Of a stretch of 64,000 nt of DNA, positions 44,897 to 56,221 are shown piece after piece. Numbering within the stretch: position 1 is the first letter of the stretch; each line of letters starts with the position of its first letter. The DNA lies in contig OZ005604.1 in the NCBI GenBank assembly GCA_963930655.1, positions 1,994,001-2,058,000 on the forward strand, read 5' to 3'. The position numbers and the translations under genes are program-made. The stretch comes from Myrica gale (taxonomy: Eukaryota > Streptophyta > Magnoliopsida > Fagales > Myricaceae). The notes beneath the pieces were generated by a model. The model was not told where the DNA came from and did no database searches. It saw nothing but the letters and a program-made list of their open reading frames with translations.

Positions 44897-47747
44897 TCAA
44901 GGAACAGATTGACTACTGAACCGTATCCCAATTTTCCGCAATTCTTGCAGTTGGTGAGCTATATCCTGAACAAATTGTAATCCCTCCTTCCCGTTCTGAA
45001 GAGAGTTAATACTATGCTCGAGAAATTCATGATCTGCCTCAAGTGCTCCCAATCTGTAACAAAGGCCTGAGATTTCCTTTTTGAGAGCAATCCAATCAAT
45101 TCCTCTCTCGTGTGTGGAATACTTTTGCCCATTGGCATCGAAGAAAGTGTCATCTTTACAAACAGAATGATCATCGCGATTTGAACCAGTTGACCCATCA
45201 TGAGAAATATGGCTTCCATTAGATAGATTTAAGTCATTTTCCAGATGCAAACCATTCTCTTCCATCTGACCATTTGGTTGGTTCCCCATACCATTAAGGG
45301 ACTCTGCCCAGACATTTCTACCATCTATCAATTTTTCAGAATGCTCACTGTTATGCTCACTGTTAGGCATGTAGGACAGAGTCCTATCAAGGGAAATTTG
45401 CCGAAGCTTCCTTTCTAAATTCTTTAAGCATTGTGAGACATACAGCTTTTCATCTTCGAAGTCTAAGCAAGGAGTTTCAGCAACAAAAGGTTTATCACTG
45501 CTTTTAGATACCTCAGTCCTCATTGAATAACAAAAATTATTTTCACAATTTGTTATGGAGGGAACACTAGAATTCTCCAAAAACCCATTTTCTAGCCTCA
45601 AATCACTTCTTACGTCATGTGTAACTTCCTCCATTGAATCACTGGGGAAGTTTAATCCACACAATTCCAGCTTTGATTCCAAATCCTGTATCTGTTCCTC
45701 CTTTTCAGCCAGGAGATCATTAGCTTTCTCCAGTGCCTCTACATCGTATTCTGCTTGCTCTTCCATCATTCTCAAGTAATGAAGGGCCTCCATATGAAGT
45801 GCTGCCTTCTCCTCCTGCAACCTTGTTATCATTGCCATTGCCTGATTTGCTGCAACAGCAGAAGCATTTCTCTCTTCCTCCAAGTCCTTGTACAGAGCTC
45901 TCATGCATTTTCTGTCATGCTCAATCCGCCGTTTTAAGCTACCAAGAAGACTTTCACCTTCAATTTCACTTAAACTTCCATCCCAAGATTCAAGACCTGA
46001 TTCCACTGAGACCGATTTCTGCAGTCTCTTAGTTCTGTCTGAACCGGAGGTAGCAATTATCCACTTTTCATCAACACAACCAGGTACTATGGGACTTGCA
46101 CTGGTTGCTGATAAGTCAATCTGTTTAACAGAAGAATCATGTGATGGCAACAGTTTCAATTCTTCGTTAACTATATCAGGTTCCCTCCAGGTAGCTTGTT
46201 CTGCAACAATATCAGATGCTTCTCTTTCGTCACAACTGACAGCCCACTTACACCAATCACCTGGACCCAAATGCATTGGCTTTATAACAGCAGGGCCATT
46301 TACATTATGATCAGCTGCAACGGATTCTCCAGACATAGTACTAATCAAATTCAGTTCTCCAGCAAGGTCATTGGCAGACACATGTACATCGAGACTTGTT
46401 GCAGCAATGTCTGCTGCTACAAAACGTTCAAATATGGACAATAAGTTATATGTATCTAACTCTACAGAGGTCTAAGTACACACAGCACACGAGACAGAGA
46501 GAGAGATAGAGGAGCGTACATTTCTCTGGTGATACAACAACAGATGGGAGGCTATCATCTAGAGACATAAGTTCAGCTAATGCAGTAGATTCGTAACTCC
46601 GATAGTGAGGAAGCATGAGTGTGCTTTCTTTTGGTTCTCCACATGGAACTTCCATAGCATTCACTAATGGGAGAATGTGATCTATAGATATAAGCTCGGG
46701 TAGTGCAAAAGGACCAGAATTCTGATTGACTTCCTCCCAATTAAGTTCACCCAATCGATGGTCAGTAACGACACTAGAAACCAGGGATTTCGTATCTTGG
46801 GGCTGGCTAACATCAGGCTGAAAACATGGATCTAAAACTGAAGGCCTGAGATCATACGGATGGTTCGGCAGTTTAGGGTCCAAATCTTTGGAAAGTGTTC
46901 TGGTTGGGAATTCTGATGCACAGGGAACTGCAAAATCTTCTTTAGCCTCAACTTTTCCAGAAATTTTACTGCTATCATCATCATCTTCTTCAGAAAATGG
47001 GACCTCAGACTCAGAATCAGAAGTTCTCTTCAGCTCAGAGTATCCAACATCAACCAAGGGATCGAAACCACTACTTCGGAGATCACAAGATGCCTCTGAC
47101 CCACAAAATTTATTCCTTCGCTTCTTCAACCTATCGAGACGCTTTAGATGTGGCAAATGAGGCAAACGAATGCGTGATGCTTCTACACCACTCCCAAATG
47201 TTCTTGGTTGGAGTTGTTTCTGGTCATCTTTTCTTGACCTCCAACACTTGTTGCAACAAGAACAGAACTTTGTGCCTATTGAATCAGAAATAAAATCATT
47301 GTTCAGCAGTGGGATCTGGAAACCATAACCAACAAGATCCATTCCCAGTATACCCACCAACAACCTGTGCATTTCAGGGCTTGATTTGTTTTTAATGGCA
47401 AATGACAAGAGACATTCCTCACACATCCTGCTCCCATTAGCAAGCTTTCCATGTATGTGACAACAAATCAAAGATGATAACTCTGATCTATGGTTTCTGC
47501 AAAGCAATTGCTGATAAAACTCCGGTTTCTCATTGCCTAGGAGATGATCAAGCCTGGAGCACAAAATACAAGGAGCTTGCAATTTGCAATAGCTTGCAAA
47601 CTTTGTCAGCAAATACGACAATACAGCATCAACAAGCAGCAGAAAAATCAAAATCCATTCACAAGCTGCCGATGTCAGAACAGCTGTAAACCCCGGTGAA
47701 CTCTTCCTTATTCTGACAAATGGACTCCCAGATCCTGCCATATCCAT
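44897..47747 (-). CDS. membrane-anchored myosin-binding (MYOB-type) protein with GTD-binding/DUF593 domain
   Basis: Two coding exons, 47747-46520 and 46416-44897, joined over a 103 bp intron (donor AAAT/GTACGC, acceptor TTTTGTAG), give about 915 residues in frame (phase 1 junction). After a short N-terminus, a membrane segment (about 27-50, WILIFLLLVDAVLSYLL) is followed by the family's Cys-rich stretch LQAPCILCSRLDHLLGNE. A long acidic, serine-rich spacer comes next. The GTD-binding domain (about 566-665, SLLGSLKRRIEHDRKCMRAL) is coiled-coil-like and is followed by a second heptad-rich C-terminal region. In Arabidopsis such proteins bind class XI myosin tails and form membrane carriers that drive cytoplasmic streaming; that role is transferred here. 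The acceptor is TAGCAG, so use of the second AG would drop one Ala. Confidence 0.88.
46417..46519 (-). other. intron of the MYOB-type gene
   Basis: GTACGC...TTTTGTAG, 103 bp, pyrimidine-rich at its start (a TCTCTCTCTCTC run). It separates two otherwise open frames that restore one protein. An NAGNAG acceptor (TAGCAG) sits at its 3' end. Confidence 0.8.
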
Positions 47748-49407
47748 CCAAATTGCTCTAAAGCCACATGAGATTCCAGTTTCAGTACATGAGAATGCTC
47801 AAAACCATAGGTGTCCTACTCTTCCCGATTCTTCAAGTTAAAACTCCCATCCTGAACTCGGTTGTTGCTCTACGCACAAAGATTGATAAAAATGAAACAA
47901 CTCTGGGACAGCTAAATGTAATTATAAGCTTTAATAAACCAAAGACAAGAATCAATGAGACAGCTTGGGAACAGCCAAAACTAAACGAGACAATCTAATT
48001 GGAAGGAATATGAGGAACGCATTTCTCAGACCAAAAAGAAAAAAGGACAAAGACACGTCTTCCAGAAAGGAGCAAGAATATCATACACAACCCAATGTGC
48101 AATATCATGCGGGATTCAGATTACAAACAATGTCAAGTATTTACAATTGAACAAAATCAGCAAACATGTGGGCGACTGAGTAAAATTGTAAAATCCGCAG
48201 GAAAAAAAGAAAAGAAAAGGACAACAAAGACACTAATGATGAAAACCAGCGCCAAATATTGAAAAAAGACAACGTCTACCCCATTGCGCAGCACCATCAT
48301 GAAATGATCCAACAAGGACAACCCTCAAGAAAACCAGAAAATAAACTCAAACCAACCCAACGGCCAACTGTACGACATAATGCTTGAATCAACTAGCAAG
48401 GACCACAAAGTTAAATAAAGCACACGGAAAGCCTAACCTATTAAATGCAAAAAACCAAACTTAATTCAAGCATGGACTTTGGACATTGAGGTTATCCCCC
48501 AAAGCTAGCAAAAAACCCCATTTCTCTGGAGATTGCAATCGGCAACGAGATGGAAGATTGGCACCCGACGAAAGTTTCCATTTTGAAAAGAATAGACGAA
48601 GAATTTACAAGGAATAAATAGACATTTGGGGGGGGGGGTGTGTGTGCACATATAAAGATCAAACGGTCATGAATAATCGAATGTACATTCCAGTATAAGC
48701 TCAAGCAAAAAGATAAAAATGTAGCTTGATGCAAGCGAAAAGGTACCTGGTCTGGAGCTCGCTGAAAGAACCAAAAGAGCAAAATGGGTGGGTACAAATT
48801 CTAATAAGAATTGGTAAAATAAATTGGAGAAGAAAAAAAAAATTAAAGATACTATACAGGAGAGAAGAAAAAAAATCGAAATTACAAGGAGGTCCCTGAG
48901 ATGTTAAAGTCACTGACCGTTTAAGCCAACCGTAAATTGTTTGTTTGGTATCCAATTAAGGTAAAGTTCAAGCTGTAATTCTTTTATGGTGTTTTTTTTA
49001 TAAATAATATTTTATATTTCATTATTCACTTGTGTTTCCATTGGAAGATAAGGTGCATTAGGTGAATGAATGAAACATTAAATTAATTCCGCCAACAACA
49101 CCTATTAATACATGAATAAGATTTTTCTATAATTTTCTATTCGAATTGAACTTAACAGAGTAATTTAGAAAAATATAAATATTACAGATAGACTTCACAC
49201 CATTTAATTCTATTCATATGAAATTTCGGGTGACGTAAACCCTACACTTGATTCACTTGTTCTAGGTATCTCTCCATATTACAAAGAAAAAATTGTAGTG
49301 GATCCTCCATCCTCAATATAAATGTTATGTTGACTCTTTAATCTCTTTTCCAGATTGCTTACCTAATCTGTCTATTTCAACTATAAATAAAGAAGTATTT
49401 AATTTGA
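47748..49407. other. upstream region of the MYOB-type gene, no further coding seen
   Basis: Probably contains the 5' leader and promoter of the minus-strand gene, possibly with a leader intron. A G-rich then GTGTGTG stretch lies at about 48628-48648. Frames at 48492-48955 are not supported. About 49185-49260 resembles 40900-41000. Confidence 0.45.
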
Positions 49408-49862
49408 ATTTACTTTCCTCTACCACTTCTACTTGGCTTAGTAGGAGGAGCAAGAGATTTGGTTGCGACAACTAGAAGGGAAAATTAGAAATGCTACATC
49501 AGAGGCACCTACCATCTCTAGTATTCCAAGTCCCTTTTGGTAATGACCCACCAAAAAAACCCCTTTGGGAATTGTTTAGATTATTCAACATATGAAAAAT
49601 GTTTGCAGATATCTGAGGGCTATTCCAGACATTACAACGTTGCGAAAGGTATGAAGCCAGCCAATCTGCATGCAGGTCCCTGCAATGGAAAAAGAATCTC
49701 ACCAGCAGTGTCTGAAGCCATCTGCAGGCCAACCAATCCACGTAACCAAATCCCAAAAGGACACAGTTATGATATGACAAACTAAGTAACAACAGCCTAC
49801 AACAACAATTTTGGACTAGGGTTATACAACGGGAAATTCGGTCCGGTTTTCTGATCAGAAAT
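49408..49862 (+). pseudogene. pararetrovirus movement-protein-like C-terminal fragment
   Basis: This frame leads directly into the coat-protein frame, where caulimovirid polyproteins carry the movement domain. It contains a conserved-looking stretch (KGMKPANLHAG, then NPRNQIPKGHSYDM). In-frame stops lie at 49486, 49519 and 49783, and a one-base length change near 49860 separates it from the frame that starts at 49863. The N-terminal half is absent here. Assignment rests on position more than on recognised residues. Confidence 0.45.
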
Positions 49863-52800
49863 TTGGTAGCCTCACCCTTTAAGGTTGCCACTGACAATGA
49901 TAGTAACAAGAAATTGGTTGAACAAAACAATTACACCAACCAATGTCTTAGGACTATAGGTAAACAGTTAGACAAGATTGAATCCAAGTTAGATGGTCAA
50001 TCCCTCGTCTCTGAGAAACCTTTACTACAGCTGCCTAGTAAGCCTTTAGGTTTAAAGATCTCAGAACAGTCAGCCCTTAGTAAAGTCACTCAGTTGCTAG
50101 GTGAATTAAAAACAAGTAAAACAGATGGTAAGAAACCAGAATCTTCCCATCAAGTCAGTGCCCTCAGTCAAGTCTCCACAGGGTCTGATACAGACTCAGA
50201 ATCTGATCATCAGATTAGTGAAATCGAAAACCAGTTCAAACAGTTAGAAGTCAACAGGATTAGGTCTGGTCGTCCTAACCCTATGTCTTTAACCAAGAAT
50301 TGGTATAGTAAACCCACTCCTCCTGATCTTCAATTCGAAGAAAGGAATTTCCAAAGTCAGTTCTCTGTCTCCAGTGACAAGTTATATGAATGGAATATTG
50401 ATGGTTTCTCTGAACAAGAAATCCTTAATAAACTCCAACATATGACTATGGTAGCAAATAGCTACTTAGTAAACCATTCCCTTAGTCATCCAGAAGTCGT
50501 TGATTTAATTGTCTCTGGCTTCACCGGTTCTTTACGTCAATGGTGGGAAAAGTACCTCACCGAAAAAGATAGGGATCATATTCGTAGTGCTGTTCAGCAT
50601 GATGAAGAAGGATTTCCTATTTTTGATGAAAGATTAGGTCAAGGTGTTAGCGATGGTATTAATACTCTTATTTATACCATTGTTAAACATTTTATTGGTA
50701 CTCCTAGTAACATTTCAGCTAGGATTCATGACCAATTAAGTAACCTTAAGTGTCCAACCTTAAGTGATTTTCGTTGGTATAAGGATGTCTTCATTTCTCG
50801 TGTCATGCTTAGGGAAGACTGTAAGAATCCTTTTTGGAAATAAAAATTCATCAATGGCCTCCCTAATTTCTTTGCCCATAAGATTAGAGACGTCTTAAGC
50901 CAGCCCTCAGGAATCATAGAGTATGATACCCTGACCTATGGTGATCTTGTTAGTACCATCAACAAAGAAGGTATGAAGATGTGTATTAACATGAAAATCA
51001 ATAATCAACTTAGCAAAGATAAAAAAGCAGCTAAGTATGAAATGGGTAATTTCTGCGAACAGTATGGTCTGCCTCCCATAGCACCATCCCGTAGAAAACA
51101 CCACAAAGAAAGGTCATCTTTTAGGAGGTCACACAAATACCACAAGAAGTCAAATAGGAATTACATGCCTCCCGAAGAAAGTAAACCTAGTAAACCAAAA
51201 TTTCACAAAAAAGCCTTTAGGAAGAAATCCACACCTAAAGATAAAAGTAAAATTAGATGTTACAAATGTAAGAAACTAGGTCATTACAGCTCTGAATGTC
51301 GAGTTAAAGAAAATATTAATTCTTTAGACATTCCTGCAAGTGAGAAAGTAAAACTGTTTGCCATCTTAGAATTAAGAGATTCTAGCGGTAGTGATCTAGA
51401 CATAGATGACATCTCATCCTCTAATTCTAGTTACAATCCCAGTACCGACACAGAATCCGACACCCCTAACCAAAAGTTAGGATGTCAAGATAGCTGTTGT
51501 CACCCAAGTAAAACCTTGAACGTTTTAAGTCAACAGGAAGAACTTTTGTTCGATTTAATCGACAAAGTTGTGGATCCTGAGCTCAAGGCTCAATATCTCT
51601 CCAAATTTAAAAACGTATTAAGTAAAAAAGAAAGTAAATTAAAAATCCCTGAAACCCAGGTCAGTCTTAATAAGATCTTAGACAAGTTTAAGAAAACCTC
51701 TAAACCTGTCACTTTACAAGATTTACAGACTGAAGTCCAACAAGTAAAACAAGAGATTCGTGAGCTAAAAGCCCAGAATAAAACTCTTGAACAAGAAGTC
51801 CTCATTCTTAAAATCAACCAAAGTTTTAAGAAACAAGAGTCTGAACAGTCAGAACAGGCACCCGAACCTGAACCCTTTCAGCCTCAATTTACTCTCCCAC
51901 AAGATACTCCGGAAGGTAGCCAATTCCTTAGTATCATGAATCGTATGCATTTCTAGAAATGACATGCAAAAGTAAACATCATAGTAAATTCTGAATTTGC
52001 ATTTGAGGTTATTGCCCTTATTGATTCAGGTGCAGATCTCAATTGTATTCAAGAAGGTCTTATACCCACTAAGTACTATGAAAAGACTAGAGAACGTCTT
52101 CATTCAGCCAATGGTACTTCTATGGGTATTCAGTATAAGTTATCCAAAGCACATGTCTGTAAAGATAATGTTTGCTTTAAGTCATCGTTTGTTTTAGTAA
52201 AAAATCTGCCTGATCAAAAGGTGATCTTAGGCACTCCCTTCATATGCCTGTTGTATCCTTTCACCACAACAAGTGAAGGACTTACAACTTCCATCTTAGG
52301 TCAAAAGGTAACTTTCGAGTTTGTTCATCCTCCTCAGCCTAAGGAACTCTCCTTGTTGCAGGAAGCCTCCATAAGTAAAAATCTTAATTTCCTTGTCCAG
52401 AAAACTCAACATCTTGATTTTTTAAAGGAAGAAATCAAGTTCAAAAGAGTTGAGGACCAACTCTTAAGTCAATCACTTCAACAACAGATTAAGTCATTCC
52501 AAGTAAAATTAGAACAGCGAATCTGTTCTGATGTTCCAAATGCTTTCTGGCATAGAAAGCAACACATAGTAAAACTCCCCTATGAACCGGATTTTAGTGA
52601 GAAAAATATTCCCACTAAAGCTCGACCCATCCAGATGAACCAGGAGATGATGGAAGTCTGCAAGAAAGAAATCCATGATCTTTTGAGTAAAGGTATCATT
52701 CGCCATAGTAAATCCCCATGGTCTTGTTCTGCCTTTTATGTTTATAAAAATGCAGAAATAGAACGAGGAGTTCCTCGCATGGTAATCAATTACAAACCAT

Positions 52801-53912
52801 TGAACAAGGTCCTTCAATGGATTCGTTACCCCATTCCTGACAAACATGATCTCATCGGCCGTCTGTCAGCAGCCACAGTTTTTAGTAAATTTGATATGAA
52901 GAGCGGTTTCTATCAAATCCAAGTCTATGAGCCCGACAGGTACAAAACAGCATTCACCACACCCTTTGGACATTACGAATGGAACGTAATGTCTTTCGGT
53001 CTGAAAAATGCACCAAGTGAATTCCAAAATGTCATGAACGACATTTTTAACCCTTATAGTCATTTCACCATTGTCTACATAGATGATGTGTTAGTCTTCT
53101 CAAAGTCAATCGAAGAACATTGGAAACACCTCCATAAGTTTCTTCAGATCATCAAGTCAAACGGTCTAGTGGTCTCTGCCCCTAAGATCAGGTTGTTTCA
53201 AACCAAAGTCAGATTTTTAGGTTACAATATTGATCAAGGTCAAATCCACCCCATAGACAGATCCCTTCAATTTGCTGATAAATTCCCCGATGTCATTCTA
53301 GAGAAAACCCAACTCTAAAGGTTCTTAGGTTCTCTCAATTACATTGCTGAATTTTATCATAATTTAAGGCATCTATGTAAACCCTTGTTCCAACGTCTAC
53401 AGAAAAATCCTCCTCCTTGGACTGAATAACACACTTCTATGGTAAAACAAATCAAGTCACATGTCAAGTCTCTTCCTTGCCTTGGCATTCCTTTACCTTT
53501 AGCTTTCAAAATTGTTGAGACCGATGCCTCAGAAATTGGTTATGGTGGCATTCTCAAACAAAAATTCAAACCAGATTCAGCTGAACAATTAGTCAGATAT
53601 CACTCCGGCAATTGGAATTCAGCACAGCAGAATTATAGTACTATCAAAAAATAAAGTTTATCTATAGTACTATGCATGAGTAAATTTCAAAGTGATTTGA
53701 TAAATCAAAAGCTTTTAGTACGAGTTGATTGCAAAAGCGCAAAATTTGTTTTAGAAAAAGATGTGAAAAATATTGCATCCAAACAGATTTTTGCACGATG
53801 GCAAGCTATTCTCAGTGCTTTTGATTTTGACATTGAATACATCCAAGGAAGTCAAAACAGTATCCCTGACTTCCTTACCCGTGAATTTTTGCAGGAATCT
53901 CATGGCTCCTAA
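49863..53912 (+). pseudogene. pararetrovirus coat-protease-RT-RNase H polyprotein, with stops
   Basis: One reading frame runs 4,050 bases without a frameshift. In order it shows: a coat-like region with Ser/Lys-rich segments; a zinc knuckle CYKCKKLGHYSSEC (CX2CX4HX4C, 51258-51299) typical of caulimovirid coat proteins; a glutamine-rich coiled stretch; an aspartic protease with DSGAD (52023-52037); a reverse transcriptase with KFDMKSGF, FGLKNAPSEFQ and the YIDD active site (53076-53087); and RNase H with ETDAS (about 53517). In-frame stops are at 50841, 51954, 51960, 53316, 53427 and 53652, before the terminal stop at 53910. No integrase follows. It is dead as it stands. Its function would have been genome packaging and reverse transcription. 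Confidence 0.85.
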
Positions 53913-55335
53913 ACCCCACGGTAAAGAACCTGCCAAGTCAACCAAGTCACCAGATACACCCAAGTTACTCCCAGACCATTTGTTAGTCCCATTTGGTCCC
54001 CCAAGTCAGACCTCAACAAGTAACCGTTTCCAGTTACTAGGTAATCCTTCCCAACCAAGTCAAAAAGTCCGACCTTCATCCTCAGCTCTTGCTCTCACAA
54101 GTCAGTATGGTAAGCCTACATATTCTGCATTAGCCTCTTTACCACCAAGTCAACCTCCTAATCCTTATGAGATTATTGAGACTATGTCTCCGGCCCAGTC
54201 TCCGTTAAGACTACCAAGTACGGCCCAGTCTCCGTCTAGACTACAAAGTAAAATTCCTTATGTTCCGAAGAATCCTTCTGACTTCATAGTCAATGAAATT
54301 CTTCAGAATGTATTCCATGTGGATCACTGCCACAGGCGTCTGATCACACCTGAAGTAACTCCAAGTCAAAAGGATCAGGAAGCTCTTCTCCAGGTCCAAC
54401 ATGGTAAACTGCTCAGGGCCTATTTGCCACTCAAATGACATTTTGTCCCACAACATCCCAACAAGTCAATTAGTTTTTATAAAGTCATCATTCTCCACAC
54501 AGAATCTGTAAAGATCGAACCCATCATGGACAGGTTTGATCCCACTCAGAAACGAATAGCTTTCCACAAGCTATTCATAATTAAAATTCTTTCGAATCAG
54601 GAATGAGGTTCTCATCCCTCCATTCTGAAAGAACTTCCAGGTCAACCCATAGGCTTCAATTATTATGATTATATTGAAGCTTGGACAAATGTCATCCTTT
54701 ACCAAAATGAGAATTTCTCTCATTCTTGGTTCTTGAACTTCGACAACAAGTTCACAAGTCAACTGCCTATGTGGTTCCTTCGTTGGTGGCAATTGTTCGG
54801 ACCCATTACCGATATCATTCCCACCAAGCTCAAGGAAGCAATTGCTCGGTTTGGTAATCTGGCACAAGTCACAGTCCAGAACAGTCAGTTTCCGACCCTC
54901 TGCCTGTTCACAAGTAAATACAAGATCCCATGGATTCTTAAATGGGATTATCAAGTCAATCAGAACATCATGGCCCGCCGTTTCCAAGTCAAGTGGTGGG
55001 ACAAGTTCAATATCGACAGGATAATTGAACAAGTAAAAAAGGAATTTCCCCAGCCAGAGGAATTTTCTGCTGTCTCTCAGTTCTTAGTAGAGAAGACCAG
55101 TCTCCAGACTGCCCTAGTCTCTGCTATGAACCAAGTTCAAAGTAAAGAAGATCTGCAGGAGCTCTGCCACCAGTTGCAGCTCGAAGTAAGCAAAATCAGT
55201 GGACAAGACCCAGATGAGCATAGCCCAGCCTCATCTCACTCGTCTGTTGCAGGACAATCAAAGCCCAACTACTTGGATCCAGTCTTCCAAGATAGTCAGG
55301 ATCCTTACGCCTTCGATCTAGGAGACGACATGTGA
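53902..55335 (+). pseudogene. pararetrovirus second ORF, function unknown, two stops
   Basis: Starts at an ATG inside the last 11 bases of the polyprotein frame (+1 frame), the overlap seen in two-ORF caulimovirids. It spans 478 codons with in-frame stops at 54436 and 54604. The N-terminal third is a Ser/Pro/Gln-rich low-complexity region. The middle is aromatic and Trp-rich (WFLRWWQLFGP, KIPWILKWDY). The C-terminus is acidic with possible coiled-coil character. No known domain was recognised. Its position suggests the florendovirus ORF2 product, for which no role is established. Confidence 0.7.
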
Positions 55336-56097
55336 AGACCAAGTCCACGAGACATCCAAGCCCAGGCCCATGTGACATCCGTAGGCATGTAAGGACAAAG
55401 TCAACAAGTCAAAACCGACAAGTCACTATTCATGAACAGTAAAATTGACTTTTTTTTACTATTCATGAACGGTAAGTAAAACAGTGAAAGCAGCCAAAAG
55501 CAGCCGACACACCCTTGTTCATCCACAGTCAAAGCATGAGTGATCCAACAGTACCCGCGTGATTCCACAGTAACCCCTCTGTCTTTAAATACAGAGGTCG
55601 AAGTCAGTTGTAATCAGAATTCCATTTCGGATTCTGAACTCTCTCTCTCTCTTGAGTCTTTCTATCCTTAATATCCCAAGCCTATCTAAGTCTAAGAACA
55701 CGATGTATATGTCTTCTTACTTGATAGTTCTTGCTTGTAAGTCAACTGTTCTTTGAAGTAAACCAAGTTTCCAAGTATATCTCTGTGTTATATTTTCTCT
55801 GCAAGCATGCATACCGCCAGATTGAACGGTTTTACATTTCAAGTTACATGCATTCATGCATCCGCCTTCATGGCTGGTTTATATTTCTGCTTCATGCATA
55901 CCGCCTTCATGGCTGGTTTAAGTAATTACTTTCTGTTTTCTCAAGTAAACTTATTTTAGACCGTTTGCAAGTTGATACCCTCTAATTGGCCTATTATTTG
56001 CCGACCTTTGGGTTTAACGAAGCTTGTTCCCTCACAGGAGGTATTTAAAAATTAATTTTATTTTATCTGCTGCTATCTTCTCTGCTTCTTTTCTTCC
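55336..56097 (+). promoter_or_regulatory. pararetrovirus intergenic region: promoter and leader
   Basis: A TATA-like CTTTAAAT (55583-55590) sits exactly in the loop of a 7 bp perfect inverted repeat (CCTCTGT/ACAGAGG, 55576-55597), followed by a CT-rich initiator-like run. Repeated ACTATTCATGAAC words lie upstream (about 55424 and 55458). The leader downstream has a 39 bp near-tandem repeat (CCGCCTTCATGGCTGGTTT at 55862 and 55901). No tRNA-Met primer site was seen on the plus strand. Confidence 0.55.
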
Positions 56098-56221
56098 ATG
56101 GTTCGTCTTCACCATAAACTCTCCAGTAACCGTTTTGGTCCTTTCAAAGTAAGTTCCTTGGTAACCAATCTTCATTCCATGATCTATCTGGTAAATCCAT
56201 CGGTATACCCAAGGAAACCCG
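56098..56221 (+). pseudogene. possible start of the pararetrovirus first ORF, truncated
   Basis: An ATG at 56098 opens about 40 codons before the sequence dissolves into a (TA)n run at 56222-56242. Its place after the leader is where the first ORF of a circular genome would begin, and the AGTMA-rich text of the element continues to about 56156. Protein identity was not recognised. Confidence 0.3.

Larger units (their letters stand above)
49408..56221 (+). mobile_element. endogenous pararetrovirus (Caulimoviridae, florendovirus-like), defective
   Basis: The order is: movement-protein-like C-terminal fragment, a long coat-protease-RT-RNase H frame, a second ORF overlapping its end, a promoter-like intergenic region and leader, and then what may be the start of the first ORF again. 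There is no integrase and no LTR pair, which excludes Ty3 or Copia elements. The two-ORF plan, with the second ORF starting inside the end of the polyprotein, is that described for florendoviruses. Gene order implies a circularly permuted genome copy of about 6.8 kb, ending at a (TA)n run. Multiple in-frame stops and a frame change make it non-functional. Boundaries are approximate. Confidence 0.8.

Noticed and set aside
49863..53912. Ty3/Gypsy retrotransposon
   Set aside because: There is no integrase after RNase H, no LTR pair or purine-tract boundary, and a second ORF overlaps the end of the polyprotein, which fits a pararetrovirus.
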